Positions 1-8,026 of a stretch of DNA of 64,000 nt are shown piece by piece. The stretch's first letter is position 1, and each line of letters begins with the position of its first letter. The notes below the pieces were generated by a model. The model had not been told where the DNA came from, searched no databases, and worked only from the letters and a program-made list of their open reading frames with translations. The stretch is taken from assembly GCA_001916965.1 (NCBI GenBank), contig MNTL01000049.1, forward strand, positions 26,205-90,204, written 5' to 3'. Origin of the DNA: Roseburia sp. CAG:10041_57. GTDB lineage: Bacteria > Bacillota > Clostridia > Lachnospirales > Lachnospiraceae. A program made the position numbers and the translations under genes.

Positions 1-3
1 TAT

Positions 4-600
4 GTGATCGACCAGATATGGAATGTGGTCATTGTCTGTATTGTATTGATGGCAGCCCTGACCATAGCAATCGCAGTGGTGGGGGGAGTGTTCGAGACCT
101 TACATGACAGATATGTGAGGAGTACGGCTTCTGTGGCGGAAGCAGATGCAATACTGGAGACAGAGGATACGGAAGTACTGGTTCAGTATGTAAAAGAACA
201 TTCCCTGTTTTGGGAGGATGGCTATGATAAGTATACGGAAAGGGTGCAGATCTATCAATCCTACCGCAATTTGCTGGAGATGATGGCATATTTCCGGCAG
301 AATGAGGACTGGAACCATGGAGAGACTCCAAGAATGTACCGTATTGGCTCAGCCTTATATAACGGACAGTATATGCTCAAGGAATTTAACCGTACCTATG
401 GAAGCAGTCTGGAATATCCTGAGAACCAGAGATATCTGGAGAAAGCACAGCAGAATACAGTGGCCTTTCTGGAGGGAACCTTTAAAATGACACAGGAAGA
501 TATCACCAGACTGGTGGATGCCAATTTGTATTCAGATGAAGAGCAGGATTTCATAAAGCTGGTCTGCGAAAGAAGAGGGTGGGAATATGAAGAGAATTAA
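4..600 (+). CDS. Membrane-anchored protein of unknown function (5' end may lie outside window)
   Basis: I do not recognise a family. One hydrophobic segment near residues 5-28 is followed by a mostly charged, probably helical domain of about 165 residues, so a single-span membrane protein is likely. The frame is open to base 1, and the GTG at 4 has no visible ribosome site, so the true start may be upstream. The C-terminal domain resembles that of the next gene: both have a Y(R/K)NLLE/YKNMLE stretch and later a YPEN(Q/E)RY motif, pointing to tandem paralogues. The stop overlaps the next start by 14 bases, which suggests one operon. Confidence 0.6.
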   Translation: MIDQIWNVVIVCIVLMAALTIAIAVVGGVFETLHDRYVRSTASVAEADAILETEDTEVLVQYVKEHSLFWEDGYDKYTERVQIYQSYRNLLEMMAYFRQNEDWNHGETPRMYRIGSALYNGQYMLKEFNRTYGSSLEYPENQRYLEKAQQNTVAFLEGTFKMTQEDITRLVDANLYSDEEQDFIKLVCERRGWEYEEN

Positions 601-1111
601 GTTTCACGATGAGAGTGGGCAGTATGAAGTGCATATTATCCCTTTTATTTTCAAGACACTTTTTTGTGTATTCAGTCTGATTATGCTGATTGGTATTGCA
701 ATCGAACTGCCGTCGTCTATCCGATATGACCTGAAATATTCCGGTAAAGAATATAATCTGACGAATTGTGAACGTGATTACATTAACAGAAGGTATGACC
801 AATTATATACCACATTGTACATATACGACCTGTATGATATTGACATCTATGGGAAGTATTGGGAGATTGTAAAAGGCTATCAGGACTACTGCATGTATGT
901 CAATTATAAGAATATGCTGGAACAGGGCACAGAGCAGGTGAAGCTGGATGTACCTGAAAATGAGGAAGAGTACAGAGGCGCAGTACAGGTGGAATTTGAC
1001 GTTTCCCAAATGTGTGAGAAATACCGCAAGAAAGTATTACAGGATGCAGCAGACTGCCAATATCCAGAGAATGAACGATACTTTGAAGAGATTACAGCAC
1101 ATATAGATTAG
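587..1111 (+). CDS. Membrane-anchored protein of unknown function, paralogue of preceding gene
   Basis: A 174-residue protein with a short basic N-terminus, a transmembrane segment at about residues 19-41 and a soluble domain rich in tyrosine and acidic residues. The region containing YKNMLE and YPENERYFEE aligns by eye with YRNLLE and YPENQRYLEK in the upstream gene, so the pair probably arose by duplication. The ATG at 587 follows a purine-rich AGAAGAGGGTGGGA site inside the upstream gene, which supports translational coupling. No catalytic motif is visible and the function is unknown. Confidence 0.65.
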   Translation: MKRIKFHDESGQYEVHIIPFIFKTLFCVFSLIMLIGIAIELPSSIRYDLKYSGKEYNLTNCERDYINRRYDQLYTTLYIYDLYDIDIYGKYWEIVKGYQDYCMYVNYKNMLEQGTEQVKLDVPENEEEYRGAVQVEFDVSQMCEKYRKKVLQDAADCQYPENERYFEEITAHID

Positions 1112-1172
1112 ATAGTTACAATATAAAGCAAGTGCCTGCTAATGCATTTGTTAAGTCTGTACAATTCTGTAT

Positions 1173-1184
1173 CTGAATAGTTAC
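1173..1184 (+). repeat. Dispersed intergenic motif CTGAATAGTTAC, copy 1
   Basis: The 12-mer CTGAATAGTTAC lies between the paralogous membrane genes and the MATE gene. The same 12-mer recurs at 23425-23436, and an 11/12 inverted match lies at 29873-29884. The preceding ACAATTCTGTATCTG at 1161-1175 also occurs at 58061-58075. This suggests a family of short dispersed intergenic sequences; its role is unknown. Confidence 0.4.
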
Positions 1185-1214
1185 ATTATATAAAAGTAGT
1201 AGAGGAGAATGGGT

Positions 1215-2555
1215 GTGAATCAGAAGAAGGAGCGATGGAGCAGCGTATTGTATATGCTGGTCACATTGTCAATTCCTACAATTATAGAAGAGGTGCTTGC
1301 GACACTGATCCAATATGTGGATACAGCTATGGTAGGACAGCTTGGAGAGCAGGCAACAGCATCTGTCAGCGTGAGCACGACAGTTACATGGCTGGTGAAC
1401 AGTGTACCCCATGCCATAGGAATCGGTGTATTGGCGCTGATTGCCAAGGCGGTAGGAAGCGGGGATAAGAATCTGGTAAGGAGAATCTCCAGCCAGGCAG
1501 TATGGATGGTCATTGGGTGCAGCATTGTGCTTGGAGGAATCTCCTTGCTGCTAAGCCCGTATATTCCCATCTGGATGGGCGCAGAAGCATCCATTCAGGG
1601 TGCGGCAGGTGAATATTTCTTTATCATCAGCCTGCCTATGCTGTTTCGTGTATCCAGCATTGTGTTTGGTGCAGCCATCCGTGCGACGAAGGACACGAAG
1701 ACTCCCATGCTCATCAGCCTGGGTGCGAATATTATCAATGCAGTGCTGAATTATGCACTGATCTATGGTGTAGATATGGGAGTGAGAGGCGCTGCCATTG
1801 CATCTGCCATTTCCTATGTATTGTCAGGTATTATGATGTATGTGGCATACCGCAGGAATGAATGGCTGCATTGGGAGCTTGGCGAGATCAGACCTGACAC
1901 AGCGATTCTGGAACAGTGTGGCAGGGTCGCACTTCCGGTACTTGGAACCAGTATTACATCATGCCTTGGTTATACAGTCTTTGCAGGGCTGGTATCAGGT
2001 ATGGGAACGACTATATTTGCAGCACATTCCATTGCCGTAACGGCAGAAGAGATATTCTATATTCCGGGTTATGGATTTCGTACCGCAACCTCTACGCTGG
2101 TCGGTAATTCCCTTGGGGAGAGGAACAGGGATAAGTTCAGGAAGGTCAGTATTATCAGTGTCATTGTAACGGTTGCCATGATGTGTGTTAATGGTGTAGT
2201 CCTGTATCTGAGTGCGAAGATGCTTATGAGCTTCTTTACACCAAGCCGGGCAGTCGTTGACCTGGGAGCGGATATGCTCAGACTGGTAGCATTCTCAGAG
2301 CCATTCTTTGGAATCATGATTGTTATGGAGGGTATCTTCTACGGACTAGGTAACACCCGCTATGCATTTATTGTAGAGACCTTCAGTATGTGGGGCATCC
2401 GCATCCTGCTGACATTTCTGTGTGTGAAGGTATGGGGACTGGATCTGCGGGCGGTATGGTTATGCATGATTGCAGATAATGTCTGCAAGGCGGTGCTTTT
2501 TGCCATACCGGTCATGACCCCAAAAGGCAGAAGTAAGTTATTCCCGCAGTTTTAA
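1215..2555 (+). CDS. MATE-family multidrug/cation efflux transporter
   Basis: A polytopic membrane protein of about 446 residues with roughly twelve hydrophobic segments. It has the MATE pattern near the N-terminus (IPTIIEEVLATLIQYVDTAMVGQLG), repeated in variant form in the second half. MATE proteins export drugs or other organic cations in exchange for Na+ or H+. An ATG at 1209 is in frame but sits only one base after AGGAG (1203-1207). The GTG at 1215 has a 7-base spacing and is the better start. It stands alone, and the substrate cannot be inferred. Confidence 0.9.
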   Translation: MNQKKERWSSVLYMLVTLSIPTIIEEVLATLIQYVDTAMVGQLGEQATASVSVSTTVTWLVNSVPHAIGIGVLALIAKAVGSGDKNLVRRISSQAVWMVIGCSIVLGGISLLLSPYIPIWMGAEASIQGAAGEYFFIISLPMLFRVSSIVFGAAIRATKDTKTPMLISLGANIINAVLNYALIYGVDMGVRGAAIASAISYVLSGIMMYVAYRRNEWLHWELGEIRPDTAILEQCGRVALPVLGTSITSCLGYTVFAGLVSGMGTTIFAAHSIAVTAEEIFYIPGYGFRTATSTLVGNSLGERNRDKFRKVSIISVIVTVAMMCVNGVVLYLSAKMLMSFFTPSRAVVDLGADMLRLVAFSEPFFGIMIVMEGIFYGLGNTRYAFIVETFSMWGIRILLTFLCVKVWGLDLRAVWLCMIADNVCKAVLFAIPVMTPKGRSKLFPQF

Positions 2556-2647
2556 AATATTTTGAGAGAACTAAAGAAGTATTGAACAATAGTGTGGTAT
2601 ACTATATTCAAGTTGGTTATAACTTTAAAATGAATTGGGGTGAGTCA

Positions 2648-2986
2648 ATGAATTATGCAATTGGAGAAATATTAAAGGATTTTACAAAACGAATCGAAGA
2701 ATATTTTGGAGAATCACTAATTAAGGTATTGCTTTATGGCTCTTATGCCAGAGGAGATAATAAAGAAAACTCCGATATTGATATTATGATATTGACCACT
2801 CTTTCAGATAAAGAGATTACGGAAATAGAAAATGATATATATGATATCGCTTATGATTTCCTTATGGATTACGGTGTAGATATTTCTGTAATCATTAAGA
2901 ATGAAGATATATTTAAGTATTGGCTGGGAACATTACCCTTTTATAACAATGTTGAAAAAGAAGGAGTAGTTTTAAGTGGAAAATAA
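2648..2986 (+). CDS. MNT-type nucleotidyltransferase, antitoxin of a HEPN/MNT pair
   Basis: A 112-residue minimal nucleotidyltransferase. The family motif GSYARG followed by SDIDIMI gives the metal-binding Asp-X-Asp on the polymerase-beta fold. In studied HEPN/MNT systems the nucleotidyltransferase neutralises its partner HEPN RNase by adding AMP to it. A longer frame opens at a TTG at 2582, but the ATG at 2648 follows GGGGTGAG and begins directly before the domain. The stop overlaps the HEPN gene by 11 bases. The pair is visibly more AT-rich than its neighbours, consistent with horizontal acquisition. Confidence 0.85.
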   Translation: MNYAIGEILKDFTKRIEEYFGESLIKVLLYGSYARGDNKENSDIDIMILTTLSDKEITEIENDIYDIAYDFLMDYGVDISVIIKNEDIFKYWLGTLPFYNNVEKEGVVLSGK

Positions 2987-3386
2987 GAAAATTGAATTAA
3001 GCCAATATAGAATGAATCAGGCAAAAGAAACATTAACTGTTGCCAGAGATTGTGTTGAAGGGAATCATTATAAAGATTCCATAAATCGTTCATATTATGC
3101 TGCTTTTTATGCAATTAAGGCAGTACTGGCATTAAGCGAGATTGACTTTAAAAGGCATAAAGATGTAATAGCGCATTTTAATAAGAATTATGTTGCACAG
3201 GGTGAATTTAACCGGGAAATTGGAAAACGTATTGCCAGATTGCAACAAAAACGTGAAAAAAGTGATTATGATGATTTTTATATTGCTTCAAAGGATGAAG
3301 CCTTTGAACAGATAGAAACAGCAGAAATGATAATAAATGCAGTTGAGGTATATTTAACTTCAAAAAATAAGAGTGATTCAATATAA
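2976..3386 (+). CDS. HEPN-domain protein, putative RNase toxin of the HEPN/MNT pair
   Basis: A 136-residue all-helical protein of the COG1895-like HEPN group, recognised by the NRSYYAAFYAIKAVLAL helix and its position directly behind an MNT nucleotidyltransferase. HEPN toxins cut RNA with a conserved Arg-X4-6-His. I see RHKDVIAH (Arg then His two residues later, and another His at the end), which is not a clean match, so catalytic activity is uncertain. The GTG start at 2976 has AAGGAG about ten bases upstream. An alternative is a non-toxic nucleotide-binding HEPN protein. Confidence 0.8.
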   Translation: MENKKIELSQYRMNQAKETLTVARDCVEGNHYKDSINRSYYAAFYAIKAVLALSEIDFKRHKDVIAHFNKNYVAQGEFNREIGKRIARLQQKREKSDYDDFYIASKDEAFEQIETAEMIINAVEVYLTSKNKSDSI

Positions 3387-3417
3387 AAGACGGATACAAA
3401 TAGGAAAGTCTTATATA

Positions 3418-3469
3418 TTGACATCCTAAAATGGATGTACTATCATCTAAATAGATGTAGGTACATCTA
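3418..3469 (+). promoter_or_regulatory. Promoter and nested operator array of the marR-ABC operon
   Basis: TTGACA at 3418-3423 and TATCAT at 3441-3446 are 17 bases apart. Three inverted repeats overlie them: ACATCC/GGATGT (3421-3438), CATCTA-AA-TAGATG (3444-3457) and TAGATGTA-GG-TACATCTA (3452-3469). The second and third share an arm. Such nested sites over the promoter are expected for autoregulation by the MarR protein encoded just downstream. Confidence 0.7.
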
Positions 3470-3488
3470 TTTCGTGTAGGAGGTTTAT

Positions 3489-3968
3489 ATGAACGAGACG
3501 GGTAGAAAGATTACAAAGATTGCAAGAGAAGTCAATAAGCTCACAGTGCAGACGATGAAGGAAGATGGAATTGGAACAGCGGAGTTTGACTTCATTCATC
3601 TGATTCGGCACAATCCGGGGATTACTCAGGCGGGAGTGCGTGAGCAGTTAAAGATTGATAAGGGAGCAGCAGCAAGGAGAGCCGCCAGTCTGGAGGCGAA
3701 GGGCTATCTGATACGCAAGCCCAATCCTGATGATGGGCGCAGCCAGATGCTGTATGCCACACAGAAAGCAGAGAAGTTGAAGAATTCTAAGGCTTACATA
3801 GAGGGTGTCTTCTATGAATGGCTTCTGGCAGAGCTGCCAGAGGAGGAGAAAGAGGCATTTTGTAAGACTCTGGATACGTTATATTGGCGTTCCAAGAGAC
3901 AGAGCCGGGCAGGATTCCCGGATGTATCGGCATTGATTGATAAGGGAGGCGAAGGACGTGAAGAATAA
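3489..3968 (+). CDS. MarR-family transcriptional regulator
   Basis: A 159-residue winged-helix protein. The central part (about residues 45-95) has the MarR order: FIHLIRHNPGITQAGVREQL, a recognition helix with DKGAAARRAASLEAKGYL, and the wing RKPNPDDGRSQ. MarR proteins are dimeric repressors that usually release DNA on binding small molecules and often control adjacent exporters. It is first in an operon with two ABC exporter genes and probably binds the inverted repeats at 3421-3469. The start is well supported by AGGAGG six bases upstream. Its end overlaps the first ABC gene by 11 bases. Confidence 0.9.
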   Translation: MNETGRKITKIAREVNKLTVQTMKEDGIGTAEFDFIHLIRHNPGITQAGVREQLKIDKGAAARRAASLEAKGYLIRKPNPDDGRSQMLYATQKAEKLKNSKAYIEGVFYEWLLAELPEEEKEAFCKTLDTLYWRSKRQSRAGFPDVSALIDKGGEGREE

Positions 3969-5700
3969 AGCAGCATTCAGGGCTGACCGCATTCTTTCTT
4001 ATTTTCAGGAAGAATGGGTTGTGCTTCTGGCAGTAACCATATCAGGGCTGATCTATAACCAGGGACTCCTGGCGGGACCGTGGTTCGAGGGTAAAATGAC
4101 AGGGTATCTGGTAGATATTCTGGGTGGCACCAAGGTCTTCTCGGATATGCTTGTACTGGTCATCTGCTATGTAGCAGCCATTGCAGTCGTACAGGTATCT
4201 CGTTATGTCAAGAGATTCTACGTCAGACGTTTTGCCAACAATGTGAATCGCAGAATGAAGCGGATTCTGTATGGCTGTCTGATACATAAGAACAGAACAG
4301 AGCTGGAAGAAGAAGGAACAGGTAATGTACTGACTAAGGCGATTCTGGATGTAGACGACTGCGTGGAAGGGATGCGTAAGTTCACTACGGAGCTTTTTGA
4401 TACAGGCGTAGCACTGTCAGCCTATGCAGGTATGCTGTTATGGTATGACTGGAGACTGGCACTTCTGTGCATGCTTTTCCCACCGATTTCGTTTATTGTA
4501 GCGGAGAAGATGAAAGTCCAGGTACAGAAAGGCGGAGCAGCATACAAAGAGCAGTCAGGAATATTAAGTGCTGCGACATTGGACAGAGCAAGCAATGCCA
4601 TCACTTACAGAGTATTTGGCTGTGAGGAAGAGAGAAGAGATGCCTACGAACAGAATCTGAATGATTATGAGAAGAGTGCTGTCCGTGCTAATATCTGGAA
4701 CAGTGTGATGCCTCCCATATACCGTATTATTTCCATGGCAGGAGTATTCTTTATCCTGTATTTTGGCGGCAAGAATGTATTGGGAATCGGATGGACGAAG
4801 TGGGATGTGGCAGCCTTTGCAACGTTTCTTGCATGTTTTACCAAATTATCAGTGAAATCCTCCAGTGCAGCCAAGCTGTTCAACGCAGTGCATAAGGCAC
4901 AGGTATCCTGGAAGAGAATCCGCCCTTTAATGAAGTTGGTAGAAGAAGAGGAACCCTGCAAGGTGCAGCAGGCAGGAGAATTACAGGTGTCACATGTTGA
5001 TTTTGCCTACCCGACTGGTGGACGCATTCTGGAAAATGTGTCATTTACGGCGAAGCCCGGACAGATCATAGGAATTACAGGTCCTGTGGCATGTGGTAAA
5101 TCTACACTTGGTAAGGTTTTTCTATGCGAATATCCTTATGAGGGCAGCATCCGTTTCAAGAATCAGGAATTAGGCGGGCTGGACGACAGAGAACGTATAG
5201 GCATCATTGGATATCTGGGGCATGACCCGGAGCTGTTCAATGACAGTATTGAGAATAATATCCTTATGGGAGAGGATGAAGATATTGAGAAACTTTTGAA
5301 AATGGTGTGCTTTGACAAGGAAGTTGCCCAGATGGAAGAGGGTATTCATACCCATGTCGGGAGCGGCGGCGTCAGACTTTCCGGTGGACAGGCGCAGAGA
5401 CTGGCACTGGCAAGGACATTGTGTCATAAGAAGCCGGTATTGATTCTGGATGATCCGTTCTCGGCACTGGATAGAAGGACAGAAGAGCAGATATTTGCGA
5501 ATTTGAAGAATTTGACAAAAGACAGCATTGTATTACTGATTTCTCACAGATTATATTTATTCCCACAGATAGATCAGGTGCTTTGGATGGAGAATGGACG
5601 TGTAACGGCTGGAACACATGAAGAACTGATGAGTAAGGAGCCAGAATATGCGGCAATTTACCGTGCACAGGAAGGAGGCGAGGCAGATGAGCAGAAATAA
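3958..5700 (+). CDS. ABC exporter half-transporter, membrane and ATPase domains (subunit A)
   Basis: About 580 residues: a six-helix ABC transmembrane domain (about 1-310) followed by a nucleotide-binding domain. Walker A reads GPVACGKST near residue 376, the signature LSGGQ near 474, and Walker B LILDDPFSALD, with Asp where the catalytic Glu is expected. This marks the half with an impaired site in a heterodimeric exporter. The start is GTG 3958 with GGAGG seven bases upstream, rather than the TTG at 3937. It overlaps both the MarR gene and the next ABC gene, so the three are translationally coupled. The substrate is unknown; drug or peptide export is likely. Confidence 0.88.
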   Translation: MKNKAAFRADRILSYFQEEWVVLLAVTISGLIYNQGLLAGPWFEGKMTGYLVDILGGTKVFSDMLVLVICYVAAIAVVQVSRYVKRFYVRRFANNVNRRMKRILYGCLIHKNRTELEEEGTGNVLTKAILDVDDCVEGMRKFTTELFDTGVALSAYAGMLLWYDWRLALLCMLFPPISFIVAEKMKVQVQKGGAAYKEQSGILSAATLDRASNAITYRVFGCEEERRDAYEQNLNDYEKSAVRANIWNSVMPPIYRIISMAGVFFILYFGGKNVLGIGWTKWDVAAFATFLACFTKLSVKSSSAAKLFNAVHKAQVSWKRIRPLMKLVEEEEPCKVQQAGELQVSHVDFAYPTGGRILENVSFTAKPGQIIGITGPVACGKSTLGKVFLCEYPYEGSIRFKNQELGGLDDRERIGIIGYLGHDPELFNDSIENNILMGEDEDIEKLLKMVCFDKEVAQMEEGIHTHVGSGGVRLSGGQAQRLALARTLCHKKPVLILDDPFSALDRRTEEQIFANLKNLTKDSIVLLISHRLYLFPQIDQVLWMENGRVTAGTHEELMSKEPEYAAIYRAQEGGEADEQK

Positions 5701-7339
5701 AGAAACAGCAGGCAGTATAGTCATGCATACAGTCTGGGAGAAGAAATGGCTTTCTCTTGGAATTCTGGTTGCGGTCTGCACTGCCATTGTAACTGCACTT
5801 CTGCCACCATTGATTCTGGGAGACGTGGTTGATTCCCTGACACAGGGGCAGCAGGTGAATATAGGAATAATCGTACTGTATTTTGGACTGCTGGTACTGA
5901 CGGGCATTATGGAATCGGCAAGAGAAGGACTTCTGACAGTCTTTGGACAAAAGATCACACATACACTGAGAAGACGTCTGATGGCGAAATTCATACGCCT
6001 GTCAGCAGATTCGATCAATCATCAGGAGCCTGGCTCACTGGTATCAAGATTCGTAGGGGATGTGGATACGGTGGAGAATCTGTTCACATCAGGTATTATC
6101 AGTATGTTTGCAGATGCCTGCAAGATCATCAGTATTCTTGCTGTCATATGGTTTCATAATAAGGGACTGGCGCTTGTGCTTATTGTATTGCTGCCTTTTC
6201 TCTTCTGGTTTACGAGACATGTACAGAAGAATATGCTGGCAGCGCAGATTGAGAATAGAAGGGCAGTAAGCCGTGTATCCGGGCATGTACCACAGACATT
6301 GCACAATATCCGTACCATTCACAGCCTTGGTAAGGAAGCGTATATGGAGAAGCGATATGACCAGTATATCGAAGAGAGCTATCAGGCAATGGAAAAGACG
6401 AACTTCTACGATGCGGTATACTCACCGGTCATTCTGATCCTGAATGCCATCGTAGTAGCTGTAGTCATGCTGTTCTCAGCCTCCGGCAATCAGCAGGTGC
6501 TTGTACTGTTTGGTATGTCAGCGGGAACCGCAGTGGCAGTTATTAACTATATTTCACAGATATTTACACCTATCGAAAGCCTTGGTATGGAGATTCAGAC
6601 CATTCAGTCAGCCATTGCAGGTGTCAGCAGAATCAATGAATTTCTGACTCTGCCTGAGGTTAGGAACAATGAATCCCGGTCAGAGGGAACGTACACACAG
6701 AATATGCCTTTTGTAGAGTTAAAAGATGTCACATTTGGCTATGACGATCATATGGTGCTGGAACATCTCAATATTCAGGTACAGGAGGGAGAACAGGTGA
6801 CACTCTCCGGCAGGACCGGCGCCGGCAAGAGCACGATATTCAAGCTGCTTCTTGGACTGTATGAACCGGTAAAAGGCGAGATTCTGATACAGGGGAAAAA
6901 GACAGCAGATATTTCAGCCAATGAGCGCCGCAGGCTTTTTGGCTATGTAGAGCAGTCATTTCATATGGTTTCTGGAACTGTGAAAGAGCAGATCACACTT
7001 TATGATGATGCAATAACCATGGAGCAGGTAATAAAGGCAGCGAAACTGACAGGGTTACATGATACCATTATGAATCTGGAGCATGGCTACGATACGATAT
7101 GTACGCCGGAACTCTTTTCTCAGGGACAATGGCAGCTGTTATCCATTGCCCGTGCGGCAACAGCAGAACCGAAGCTATTACTGCTCGATGAGATCACGGC
7201 AAATCTGGATGCTGATACGGAGAGGGCAGTCTTGCAGGCTTTGAAGAGAGTCAGCGAGAACAGAACTGTTATCTCTATCTCACACAGAGTCATGGCAGAG
7301 ACAGGAAGGATAATAAGACTTGACACAGCCGAATGTTGA
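5687..7339 (+). CDS. ABC exporter half-transporter, membrane and ATPase domains (subunit B)
   Basis: About 550 residues with the same layout as subunit A. Walker A is GRTGAGKST near residue 375 and Walker B is LLLDEITANLD with the catalytic Glu, but the signature is FSQGQ instead of LSGGQ. The defects of A and B are complementary, as in heterodimeric exporters with one competent ATP site. GGAGG precedes ATG 5687, which overlaps the stop of subunit A by 14 bases. The protein ends soon after the H-loop region (ISHRVMAETGRIIRL). This short tail abuts a pseudogene, so the original C-terminus may have been altered. Confidence 0.87.
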   Translation: MSRNKETAGSIVMHTVWEKKWLSLGILVAVCTAIVTALLPPLILGDVVDSLTQGQQVNIGIIVLYFGLLVLTGIMESAREGLLTVFGQKITHTLRRRLMAKFIRLSADSINHQEPGSLVSRFVGDVDTVENLFTSGIISMFADACKIISILAVIWFHNKGLALVLIVLLPFLFWFTRHVQKNMLAAQIENRRAVSRVSGHVPQTLHNIRTIHSLGKEAYMEKRYDQYIEESYQAMEKTNFYDAVYSPVILILNAIVVAVVMLFSASGNQQVLVLFGMSAGTAVAVINYISQIFTPIESLGMEIQTIQSAIAGVSRINEFLTLPEVRNNESRSEGTYTQNMPFVELKDVTFGYDDHMVLEHLNIQVQEGEQVTLSGRTGAGKSTIFKLLLGLYEPVKGEILIQGKKTADISANERRRLFGYVEQSFHMVSGTVKEQITLYDDAITMEQVIKAAKLTGLHDTIMNLEHGYDTICTPELFSQGQWQLLSIARAATAEPKLLLLDEITANLDADTERAVLQALKRVSENRTVISISHRVMAETGRIIRLDTAEC

Positions 7340-7850
7340 TGGCAGATCTGATCGACTATGGTGTAACCAATGCAGATCAGTCCTATTCTTTTTCCAATAT
7401 TGACCATTTCAATATATGATACCATGTTATATGGGGATGGCAGCAATCTCTCACAGGGGCAGCAGCAGTTGATCGCAATTGCAAGAGCTGCGATTGCCAA
7501 GCCGCCTGTACTGATTCTGGATGAAGCAACAAGCTCTATTGATACAAGAACAGAGCGGCTCATTGAGAAGGGAATGGATGGAATCATGGAGGGCAGAACG
7601 GTATTTGTCATTGCCCACAGACTCTCTACGGTCAGAAACTCCAATGCAATCATAGTATTGGAAAAGGGTGAGATCATGGAAAGAGGCGACCATGGAGAAC
7701 TTCTGGAACAGAAAGGCAGATAGGGTGCTGGAGATATTCCAGATGACGGACGAAATTATGAAAGCCGGTATGACCAGTGAAGAACTGGAGACGTTGGAAC
7801 ACATATTAGATAAAATAGAAGATAATCTGAATCAGGCGATTGAGAAATGA
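7339..7850 (+). pseudogene. Remnant of another ABC exporter gene and a possible MarR tail
   Basis: Three decayed pieces follow one another. Bases 7339-7419 encode MADLIDYGVTNADQSY, typical of the first transmembrane region of an ABC exporter half. From 7415 to 7723 another frame encodes the end of a nucleotide-binding domain (LSQGQQQLIAIARA, LILDEATSSIDTRT, IAHRLSTVRNS). About 450 residues between them are missing. From about 7700 to 7850 a third frame ends in GMTSEELETLEHILDKIEDN, resembling a MarR C-terminal helix; that part is a guess. The sequence differs from the intact exporter beside it, so this is a second locus or older copy reduced by deletion. Confidence 0.7.
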
Positions 7851-7857
7851 GAGAAAG

Positions 7858-7887
7858 GCCCTTTGCCATATGGCAGAGGGCTTTTTT
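7858..7887 (+). terminator. Rho-independent terminator
   Basis: GCCCTTTGCCA and TGGCAGAGGGC pair with one mismatch around a two-base centre and are followed by six T. It closes the MarR/ABC region before the galactan cluster. Confidence 0.85.
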
Positions 7888-7925
7888 GAACGATAAGTCC
7901 ATTTTTTTTTTTACATAAAAATCTA

Positions 7926-7981
7926 TTGACGGATGCCATTTTGCTTGTTATGATAATTTTACAAAGCGCAAACGGTTGCGC
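7926..7981 (+). promoter_or_regulatory. Galactan-operon promoter with LacI-family operator
   Basis: TTGACG (7926-7931), 17 bases, then TATGAT (7949-7954). At the expected transcription start lies GCGCAAACGGTTGCGC (7966-7981), a palindrome with six-base arms matching the general LacI-family operator pattern CGCAAACG-TTGCG. A LacI-type regulator is encoded five genes downstream in the same direction, so repression relieved by a galactose-related ligand is the likely mode. Confidence 0.8.
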
Positions 7982-8026
7982 ATGAAAATATTTAGATATA
8001 ACCGACAGAAAGGTACAGGTAACAGG

